19,464 nt of DNA. Origin: an uncultured bacterium (GTDB lineage Bacteria; Gemmatimonadota; Gemmatimonadetes; Longimicrobiales; RSA9). The DNA lies in contig CALKIP010000194.1 of assembly GCA_937995995.1 (NCBI GenBank), forward strand, positions 1 to 19,464, written 5' to 3'. Under the pieces are notes generated by a model, which worked only from the letters and a program-made list of their open reading frames with translations, was not told the DNA's origin and did not search any database. A program made the translations under genes and the position numbers. Within the stretch, counting starts at the first letter, position 1. Every line of letters begins with the position of its first letter. Below are positions 13,832 through 19,464 of this stretch, piece by piece.

Positions 13832-13942
13832 ATGAGCGGCCACCTCTCGCTTCAGCTCGTACTTAGCCTTCGACTTCTCGGCCTTATTGGCGGCCGAGGG
13901 GGCGAGGGCCTTTTTGTGTATGGAGCGAGAGCGGCGAGTTAG
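13832..13942 (+). CDS. leuL: Leucine leader peptide (attenuator peptide)
   Basis: A 36-codon frame from ATG 13832 to TAG 13940-13942, between the promoter and the attenuator terminator. Residues 5-18 read LSLQLVLSLRLLGL: eight leucines in fourteen residues, with Val 10 and Ile 19 alongside, as expected of a ribosome-stalling leader that senses leucyl-tRNA. Five of these eight leucine codons are CTT, which I do not find among the many leucine codons of leuA, where CTG and CTC dominate; rare codons would sharpen the response. The remainder, about GGRGGEGLFVYGARAAS, has no obvious role. The ribosome site is weak (GGAA about twelve bases upstream). The symbol is given by analogy to the E. coli leu leader; the sequences are not homologous as far as I can see. 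Confidence 0.75.
   Translation: MSGHLSLQLVLSLRLLGLIGGRGGEGLFVYGARAAS
13877..13898 (+). promoter_or_regulatory. Leader hairpin competing with the antiterminator
   Basis: CTCGGCC (13877-13883) and GGCCGAG (13892-13898) form a perfect 7-bp stem with an eight-base loop, directly at the end of the leucine codon run. A ribosome stalled on the leucine codons would cover the left arm and free the right arm together with the G-rich stretch 13892-13910. That stretch is imperfectly complementary to the left arm of the terminator (GGGGG with CCCCC, then AGG/CC with CCT/GG), so it could act as the antiterminator. The pairing scheme is my inference from inspection. Confidence 0.5.
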
Positions 13943-13964
13943 CCGACGTAGACTTCGAGATCAC

Positions 13965-14001
13965 AAGCGGGCCTTCCCCCACGGGAAGGCCCGCTTTTTT
14001 T
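13965..14001 (+). terminator. Intrinsic terminator (attenuator) before leuA
   Basis: A perfect 14-bp stem: left arm 13965-13978 (AAGCGGGCCTTCCC), four-base loop CCAC, right arm 13983-13996, followed by an unbroken run of seven Ts (13995-14001). It is a very strong intrinsic terminator, placed 22 bases after the leader peptide stop and 29 bases before the leuA start, where it would stop operon transcription unless an alternative fold forms. It may also end read-through from the amidohydrolase gene. Confidence 0.92.
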
Positions 14002-14030
14002 GTTCCCGCAACTCAGGAGACCGACGACCG

Positions 14031-15584
14031 ATGGAGCGCATTCACGTATTCGACACCACGCTGCGAGATGGCGAGCAGTCGCCGGGGGCGACGATGACTC
14101 CCGCGGAGAAGCTCCGCATGGCGCACCAGCTCGACGCGCTCGGCGTCGACGTGATCGAGGCCGGCTTCCCGATCAGCTCGCCGGACGATTTCGCGGCGGT
14201 CAAGAAGATCGCTTCGGAGGTTCGGCGTCCGGTGATCGCGGGTCTGGCCCGTGCGCATTCGGCGGACGTGGATCGTGCGGCCGAAGCGCTGGCCGGCGCG
14301 GAGCGGGCGCGGATCCACACCTTCATCGCGACGTCGGAGATCCACCTGACGCACAAGCTGCGGATCAGCCCCGAGGAGTGCATCGAGCGGGCGGTCGCGG
14401 CGATCGAGCGTGCGCGGACGCACGTCGACGACGTGGAGTTCAGCGCCGAGGACGCGACGCGCACCGACATCGCCTTCCTCTGCCGAGTGGTGGAGGCGGC
14501 GATCGCGGCGGGTGCTACGACGATCAACATCCCGGACACCGTCGGCTACGCGCACCCGTCGGAGATGCGGCGGATCGTGGAGACGCTCTTCGCTTCGGTC
14601 GAGGGGATCGACGACGTCGTCGTGAGCGTGCACTGCCACAACGACCTGGGGCTCGCGGTCGCGAACACGATCGCGGCGATCGAGGCGGGCGCGCGGCAGG
14701 TCGAGTGCACGATCAACGGGATCGGCGAGCGGGCGGGGAACGCGGCGCTCGAGGAGATCGTGATGGCGCTGCGGGTGCGCGGCGATGCGCTGCCGTACGA
14801 GACGGGCGTGGAGACGACGGAGCTCTACCGCGCGAGCCAGCTGCTGACGCACCTGACGGGGATCCACCCGCAGCCGAACAAGGCGATCGTCGGGCGCAAC
14901 GCCTTCGCGCACGAGGCGGGGATCCACCAGGACGGGATGATCAAGAACCGCTCGACGTACGAGATCATGACGCCGGCGATGGTGGGCGTGCCGGACTCGA
15001 CGCTGGTGCTGGGCAAGCATTCGGGGCGCGCGGCGCTGGCGAACCGCTACCGCGAGCTGGGCTACGAGCTGAGCGGCGACGACCTGGACCGCGCCTACAA
15101 GCTCTTCAAGCTGCTGGCCGACCAGAAGAAGGACGTCCTGGACGAGGACCTGATCTCGATCCTGCACCACGGCACGATGGAGGATGCGCCGCAGACGTTT
15201 CGGCTGCGTGGGCTGGAGATCGCGTGCGGCACGCGTCGCTCGGAGGCGCGGGTCGAGCTCGAGGTCGAGGAGCGCACGCGGGAGGCGACGTCGGAGGGCG
15301 ACGGTCCGATCGCGGCGGCGTTCGAGGCGGTGAACGCGCTCGTCGACTACCGCATCGAGCTGGAGAACTTCGAGATCCACGCGGCGACGCCGGGGCGCGA
15401 CGCCGTGGGCGAGGTCTCGCTGCAGGCGCGGATCGAGGGGAAGAGCTTCACCGGCCGCGGCGCATCGACCGACGTGGTCGAGGCCGCGGTGCGTGCGTAC
15501 ATCGGCGCGCTGAACAAGGCCGCGCACGCGAGGGAGCTCGAGGCACGGGCGCTGGAAGAGGCCAGCTACCTGTGGGGGGTGTGA
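14031..15584 (+). CDS. leuA: 2-isopropylmalate synthase
   Basis: 517 residues from ATG 14031 (AGGAG eleven bases upstream). It condenses acetyl-CoA with 2-oxoisovalerate, the committing step of leucine synthesis. Motifs: FDTTLRDGEQSPG (7-19; metal ligand Asp 13), HCHNDLGLAVANT (201-213; metal ligands His 201 and His 203), GIGERAGNAALEEIVMAL, and FAHEAGIHQDGM in the linker region. The C-terminal part (from about residue 385: RLRGLEIACGTRRSEARVEL, then YRIELENFEIHA) is the LeuA allosteric domain, so leucine feedback inhibition is likely. The frame is open upstream to 13887, but that lies over the leader peptide and terminator, so the ATG after the terminator is right. First gene of the operon. 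Confidence 0.96.
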   Translation: MERIHVFDTTLRDGEQSPGATMTPAEKLRMAHQLDALGVDVIEAGFPISSPDDFAAVKKIASEVRRPVIAGLARAHSADVDRAAEALAGAERARIHTFIATSEIHLTHKLRISPEECIERAVAAIERARTHVDDVEFSAEDATRTDIAFLCRVVEAAIAAGATTINIPDTVGYAHPSEMRRIVETLFASVEGIDDVVVSVHCHNDLGLAVANTIAAIEAGARQVECTINGIGERAGNAALEEIVMALRVRGDALPYETGVETTELYRASQLLTHLTGIHPQPNKAIVGRNAFAHEAGIHQDGMIKNRSTYEIMTPAMVGVPDSTLVLGKHSGRAALANRYRELGYELSGDDLDRAYKLFKLLADQKKDVLDEDLISILHHGTMEDAPQTFRLRGLEIACGTRRSEARVELEVEERTREATSEGDGPIAAAFEAVNALVDYRIELENFEIHAATPGRDAVGEVSLQARIEGKSFTGRGASTDVVEAAVRAYIGALNKAAHARELEARALEEASYLWGV

Positions 15585-15586
15585 GG

Positions 15587-17098
15587 ATGGCGCAGCAGTC
15601 CGATTCCGGCCGCGGACACGGCTCCGCGGCGGCGGTCGGCCCCACTCCTGCCGCGGGCGCGGGGCCGGCGACGGAGCGCCCCCGAACGCTCTTCGAGAAG
15701 GTCTGGGATGCGCACCAGGTGCGCGCCGAAACGCCGGAGGCGCCGGCGGTCCTCTACATCGACCTGCACCTCGTCCACGAGGTCACCTCTCCGCAGGCGT
15801 TCCAAGTGCTGCGCTCGCGCGGGCTCCGGGTTCGTCGGCCGGACCGCACGGTGGCGACGATGGACCACTCCACGCCGACCGACCCGCCGGGCGCGGACGG
15901 CAGGATTCCGGTGCTGGATCTGCAGGCGGCCGCGCAGCTCGAGCAGCTTGAGCGAAACTGCGAGGAGTTCGGCGTGCCGCTCTACCCGCTGGGGAGCGAG
16001 CACCAGGGGATCGTCCACGTGATCGGCCCGCAGCTCGGGCGCACGCAGCCGGGGATGACGATCGTCTGCGGCGACAGCCACACCAGCACGCACGGCGCGT
16101 TCGGCGCGCTCGCGTTCGGGATCGGCACCTCGGAGGTCGGGCACGTGCTGGCCACGCAGTGCCTGCTGCAGCGTCGCCCGAAGACGATGCAGGTGCGCGT
16201 CGATGGCCAGCTCCCCATGGGCGTCAGCGCGAAGGACATCATCCTCGCCGTGATCGCGAAGATCGGCGTCGGCGGCGGGACGGGCCACGTGATCGAGTAC
16301 ACGGGAGAGGCGATCCGCTCGCTCGGGATGGAGGAGCGGATGACGGTCTGCAACATGTCAATCGAGGCCGGTGCTCGGGCCGGGATGATCGCGCCGGACG
16401 AGACGACGTTCGAGTACCTGGCCGGCAGGCCGCACGCGCCGAATGGCGCCGCGTGGGATGCGGCGGTCGAGGCGTGGCGCCGCCTGCGGACCGACGAGGG
16501 TGCGACGTACGACCGCACCGTCACGCTGGACGCGAGCGAGCTCGCGCCGATGGTGACGTACGGCACGAACCCCGGGATGGGGATTCCGATCGACGGCCGC
16601 GTCCCGATGCCGGACGAGGTGCCGGACGCGAGCCAGCGCGCCGCACTCGAGAAGGCGCTCCGCTACATGGATCTGCGCCCCGGCGAGCCGATCGCCGGGC
16701 GGCCCGTCGACGTCGTCTTCCTGGGGAGCTGCACGAACTCGCGGATCACGGACTTGCGTGCCGCGGCGTCGGTGCTGAAGGGGCGGCGCGTGGCGGAGGG
16801 CGTTCGCATGCTGGTCGTGCCCGGCTCCAAGGAGGTGAAGCGGCAGGCCGAGGCGGAGGGGCTGGACCGTGTCTTCCGCGAGGCGGGCGCCGAGTGGCGG
16901 GAGGCGGGCTGCTCGATGTGCATCGCGATGAACGGCGATCGTCTCGAGCCCGGCCAGTACGCGCTCAGCACGAGCAACCGCAACTTCGAGGGGCGTCAGG
17001 GGAAGGGCGGCCGGACGTTCCTGGCCGGTCCGCTGACCGCCGCCGCGACCGCCGTGCGCGGTGTGGTCGCCGACCCGCGCGAATTCCTGGGGGCATGA
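15587..17098 (+). CDS. leuC: 3-isopropylmalate dehydratase large subunit
   Basis: 503 residues from ATG 15587, two bases after the leuA stop; the ribosome site GTGAGG lies in the end of leuA. With LeuD it isomerises 2-isopropylmalate to 3-isopropylmalate using a [4Fe-4S] cluster. Cluster ligands are Cys 382 (GSCTNSRI) and Cys 442 / Cys 445 (GCSMCIAMN); other family motifs are MDHSTPTD (92-99), SEHQGIVHVIGP (137-148), GDSHTSTHGAFG (162-173) and TSNRNFEGRQG. Before the usual start of the family (TLFEKVWDAH, 34-43) there is an extra Gly/Ala/Ser-rich segment of about 32 residues. No later start codon would remove it cleanly, so it seems genuine. Confidence 0.96.
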   Translation: MAQQSDSGRGHGSAAAVGPTPAAGAGPATERPRTLFEKVWDAHQVRAETPEAPAVLYIDLHLVHEVTSPQAFQVLRSRGLRVRRPDRTVATMDHSTPTDPPGADGRIPVLDLQAAAQLEQLERNCEEFGVPLYPLGSEHQGIVHVIGPQLGRTQPGMTIVCGDSHTSTHGAFGALAFGIGTSEVGHVLATQCLLQRRPKTMQVRVDGQLPMGVSAKDIILAVIAKIGVGGGTGHVIEYTGEAIRSLGMEERMTVCNMSIEAGARAGMIAPDETTFEYLAGRPHAPNGAAWDAAVEAWRRLRTDEGATYDRTVTLDASELAPMVTYGTNPGMGIPIDGRVPMPDEVPDASQRAALEKALRYMDLRPGEPIAGRPVDVVFLGSCTNSRITDLRAAASVLKGRRVAEGVRMLVVPGSKEVKRQAEAEGLDRVFREAGAEWREAGCSMCIAMNGDRLEPGQYALSTSNRNFEGRQGKGGRTFLAGPLTAAATAVRGVVADPREFLGA

Positions 17099-17760
17099 CG
17101 ATGGAACCGATCAGACGCTTCGATTCGACGCTGGTCGCGCTGCCGGCGGAGAACATTGACACCGACCAGATCATCCCCGCCCGCTTCCTGAAGGTGACGG
17201 ACAAGGCCGGGCTGGGCGAGGCGCTCTTTGCCGACTGGCGCTACGGCGCCGACGGCCGGCCGATCCCTGATTTCCCGCTGAACCGGCCGGAGGCGCGCGG
17301 CGCCCGGATCCTCGTCGCGGGCGACAACTTCGGCTGCGGCTCCTCTCGCGAGCACGCGCCGTGGGCACTCGTCGGCTACGGCTTCCGTGCCGTCATCAGC
17401 ACGCACTTCGCGGACATCTTCCGCAACAACGCACTCAAGAACGGGCTGCTCCCGATCATGGTCGACGCCGACGTGCACGAGCGGCTGCTGAAGCTGGCGG
17501 CGGAGGACCCGTCGGCGGCCGTGGCCGTCGACCTGGCGGAGCAGGCGGTGACGCTCCCGGGCGGGGAGCGGGTCGAGTTCCCGATCGAGCCGTTCGCCAA
17601 GCACTGCCTGCTGAACGGCGTGGACGAGCTGGGCTACCTGCTGGGGCTGGAGGCGGAGATCGCCGCTTTCGAAGCCGGGCGAGCCGACGGCGGGGCGGCA
17701 GGTGCGGCTGCGAGTGCGGAGGCCGAGGCCGTCTCCTCCGCGAACGGGGGGCCGTCATGA
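17095..17760 (+). CDS. leuD: 3-isopropylmalate dehydratase small subunit
   Basis: 221 residues. The ATG at 17095 overlaps the leuC stop (ATGA); a second in-frame ATG at 17101 is also possible. It pairs with LeuC in the isomerase. Motifs: NIDTDQIIPARFL (20-32) and GDNFGCGSSREHAPWAL (76-92), both hallmarks of the aconitase swivelling domain that closes over the active site, then STHFADIFRNNALKNGLLPI. The family ends near residue 190; the last 30 or so residues are an Ala/Gly/Ser-rich tail that reaches to the leuB overlap. Translationally coupled at both ends. Confidence 0.95.
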   Translation: MTMEPIRRFDSTLVALPAENIDTDQIIPARFLKVTDKAGLGEALFADWRYGADGRPIPDFPLNRPEARGARILVAGDNFGCGSSREHAPWALVGYGFRAVISTHFADIFRNNALKNGLLPIMVDADVHERLLKLAAEDPSAAVAVDLAEQAVTLPGGERVEFPIEPFAKHCLLNGVDELGYLLGLEAEIAAFEAGRADGGAAGAAASAEAEAVSSANGGPS

Positions 17761-18947
17761 AGGCGACGATCACGGTCCTCCCGGGCGACGGCATCGGCCC
17801 CGAAGTGACGGCCGAGGCGGTGCGCGTGCTGCGCACCGTCGCCGAGTCGTGGGGCCACGATCTCGAGCTGCGCGAGGCACGGATCGGCGGGTGCGCGATC
17901 GACGCGACCGGCTCGCCGCTGCCAGAGGAGACGCTCGCGCTCTGCGAGGGCGCGGACGCCGTCTTCCTCGGCGCGGTCGGCGGGCCGAAGTGGGACGACC
18001 CGAACGCGGCGGTGCGCCCGGAGCAGGGGCTGCTCGGGCTGCGCCGCGCACTCGGCGTCTTCGCGAACCTGCGCCCCGTCGCCCCGCACCCGCGCCTTGC
18101 CGCGGCCTCTCCGATCCGTGCCGAGCGCCTCGAGGGCGTCGACCTGGTGGTCGTGCGCGAGCTGACCGGCGGGATCTACTTCGGCGACAAGCGCCGCGAG
18201 CCGGTCGAGGGCGGCGGCGAGCGCGCGATCGACGTCCTGGAGTACACGACGGCGGAGATCGAGCGCGTCGTGCGGGTCGCCGCGTCGCTCGCACGGGAGC
18301 GACGCGGGAAGCTCACCTCGGTCGACAAGGCGAACGTGCTGGAGAGTTCGCGGCTGTGGCGCTCGGTCACGACGCGCGTGGTGAGTGAGGAGTTCCCGGA
18401 CGTCGAGCTCGAGCATCTGCTCGTCGACGCGTGTGCCATGCACCTGCTCAGCCGGCCGGCCGACTTCGACGTGATCGTCACCGAGAACATGTTCGGAGAC
18501 ATCCTGACCGATGAGGCGTCGATGCTCGCCGGCTCGATCGGCGTGCTGCCGTCGGCGTCGCTCGGTGCGGCGCGGATGGAGAGCGCGGCGGGAGTGGGCC
18601 GCGGTACGCGGATCGGGCTGTACGAGCCGATCCACGGCTCGGCGCCGGAGCTGGCGGGGCAGGGGGTGGCGAACCCGATCGGCGCGATCCTGAGCGCCGC
18701 GCTCCTGCTGCGCCACTCGCTCGGGCTCGCCGAGGAGGCCGCGGCGGTCGAGGCCGCCGTCGACGCGGTGCTCAGCCGGGGACTGCGCACCGTGGAGCTG
18801 GCCGGCGCGGGCGGTTCGGCCGTCGGCACGAGGACGATGGGCGAGGCGGTGGCGGCGACGGTGCGGAACGGAATGGCGAAATCGGCGGTGGGGGGCTGCA
18901 TGGCCGCCGCAGCGGACGCACCAGTCACCGCAAGGGGGAACGGATGA
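17757..18947 (+). CDS. leuB: 3-isopropylmalate dehydrogenase
   Basis: 396 residues from ATG 17757, overlapping the leuD stop (ATGA). It oxidises 3-isopropylmalate with NAD+ and the product decarboxylates to 2-oxoisocaproate. Motifs: LPGDGIGPEV (8-17), the substrate loop region VRPEQGLLGLRRALGVFANL (86-105), RELTGGIYFGD (134-144), SVDKANVLESSRLWR (188-202; catalytic Lys 191), the metal Asp pair in FGDILTDEASMLAGSIG (246-262; Asp 248 and Asp 252), and the NAD site EPIHGSAPELAGQGVANP. It exceeds the usual 350-370 residues through an Ala-rich C-terminal tail (VGGCMAAAADAPVTARGNG) that runs up to the ilvB start. Confidence 0.96.
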   Translation: MKATITVLPGDGIGPEVTAEAVRVLRTVAESWGHDLELREARIGGCAIDATGSPLPEETLALCEGADAVFLGAVGGPKWDDPNAAVRPEQGLLGLRRALGVFANLRPVAPHPRLAAASPIRAERLEGVDLVVVRELTGGIYFGDKRREPVEGGGERAIDVLEYTTAEIERVVRVAASLARERRGKLTSVDKANVLESSRLWRSVTTRVVSEEFPDVELEHLLVDACAMHLLSRPADFDVIVTENMFGDILTDEASMLAGSIGVLPSASLGAARMESAAGVGRGTRIGLYEPIHGSAPELAGQGVANPIGAILSAALLLRHSLGLAEEAAAVEAAVDAVLSRGLRTVELAGAGGSAVGTRTMGEAVAATVRNGMAKSAVGGCMAAAADAPVTARGNG

Positions 18948-19464
18948 ACGCACCACGATCTGTGGAGGAAGCGATGGAGATGACCGGGGCGGAAGCGCTG
19001 TGCCGGGTGCTGGAGGAGCTGGGCGTCGAGGTGGCGTTCGGGCACCCGGGCGGGGCGATCCTGCCGATCTACGATGCACTTCACCGTGCCGGCACGCCGC
19101 GGCACGTGCTGATGCGACACGAGCAGGCGGCGGCGCACGCGGCCGACGGCTACGCGCGGGCGACGGGGCGAGTCGGCGTCTGCATGGCCACGAGTGGGCC
19201 GGGAGCGACGAATCTCGTCACGGGTCTGGCGACGGCGGCGATGGACGGTGTTCCGATCGTCGCGATCACCGGCCAGGTCCCGACCGGGGCACGGGGCACG
19301 GATGCCTTCCAGGAGACCGACATCCTCGGGATCACCGCGCCGGTCACGACGCACGGCTTCCTGGTCGAGGACGCCGACGAGCTGGAGGAGACGGTCCGTG
19401 AGGCGTTCCGCATCGCGGCGTCGGGGCGCCCGGGGCCGGTGCTCGTCGACATACCGAAGGACGT
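18944..19464 (+). CDS. ilvB: Acetolactate synthase large subunit, 5' part only
   Basis: The first 173 codons, cut by the right edge. ATG 18944 overlaps the leuB stop (ATGA) and has GGGGGAAC upstream; a later in-frame ATG at 18974 is less likely. It is the thiamine diphosphate enzyme that makes acetolactate from pyruvate (valine/leucine) or acetohydroxybutyrate (isoleucine). Motifs: MTGAEALCRVLEELGVEVAF, GHPGGAILPIYDAL (33-46), the catalytic glutamate in RHEQAAAHAADGYARATGR (Glu 60), TSGPGATNLVTGLATA, and GTDAFQETDILGIT. The other thiamine-family paralogues cannot be excluded from the N-terminus alone, but the operon context makes acetolactate synthase very likely. It should fall under the same leucine attenuator as leuA. 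Confidence 0.9.
   Translation, partial: MNAPRSVEEAMEMTGAEALCRVLEELGVEVAFGHPGGAILPIYDALHRAGTPRHVLMRHEQAAAHAADGYARATGRVGVCMATSGPGATNLVTGLATAAMDGVPIVAITGQVPTGARGTDAFQETDILGITAPVTTHGFLVEDADELEETVREAFRIAASGRPGPVLVDIPKD

Noticed and set aside
12104..13843. A 579-codon minus-strand frame opposite the amidohydrolase
   Set aside because: Arg/His-rich shadow; the plus frame has a signal peptide and all metal ligands in order.
13887..14030. Upstream extension of leuA over the leader
   Set aside because: It would translate the terminator and leader; family homology begins at MERIHVFDTT, and a ribosome site precedes ATG 14031.
14000..15586. Long upstream extension of the leuC frame through all of leuA
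   Set aside because: The stretch before 15587 is Arg/Gly/Asp-rich with no family similarity; it is leuA read in another frame without stops. LeuC begins at the ATG right after the leuA stop.

Overview
This is a GC-rich bacterial chromosomal window with no rRNA, tRNA, CRISPR array or insertion sequence that I can see. The gene set (six-bladed propeller and Cys-x-Cys envelope proteins, a secreted metal-dependent amidohydrolase, a YeeE/DUF6691 pair, very GC-rich codons) fits a soil or marine Gemmatimonadota-like bacterium. That is inference from gene style; no phylogenetic marker gene is present.

Left part (1-4580, all minus strand, visibly less GC-rich than the rest): the start of a secreted beta-propeller protein running off the left edge; an Amj-type lipid II flippase; a short CPBP-protease-like remnant; a small lipoprotein; a secreted TIMP-like protein; and a membrane-anchored M90/MtfA metallopeptidase broken by a frameshift. 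Several genes here are truncated, overlapping or frameshifted, so the region looks like accessory DNA in flux with an envelope and protease flavour.

Middle part (4580-12310): a nitronate monooxygenase-like gene with a DUF4442 hotdog-fold gene (minus); then, divergently, a very large lipoprotein joining an S51 cyanophycinase-like domain, an uncharacterised central domain and a complete multicopper oxidase (plus); a convergent aldo/keto reductase (minus) whose upstream region holds a striking array of different hairpins separated by GGGAGG; and a two-gene YeeE + DUF6691 sulfur-transport operon (minus) with a textbook promoter carrying an inverted repeat between its -35 and -10 boxes.

Right part (12311-19464, plus): a secreted amidohydrolase, then a branched-chain amino acid operon leuA-leuC-leuD-leuB-ilvB (ilvB cut by the right edge). 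All genes from leuC to ilvB are translationally coupled by ATGA overlaps. Upstream of leuA is a complete ribosome-mediated attenuator: promoter (TTGACA-N17-TAACAT), a 36-codon leucine-rich leader peptide, a competing hairpin, and a 14-bp perfect terminator stem with seven Ts, 29 nt before the leuA start.

The most interesting items are the leucine attenuator, the cyanophycinase/multicopper oxidase fusion, and the GGGAGG-hairpin array.
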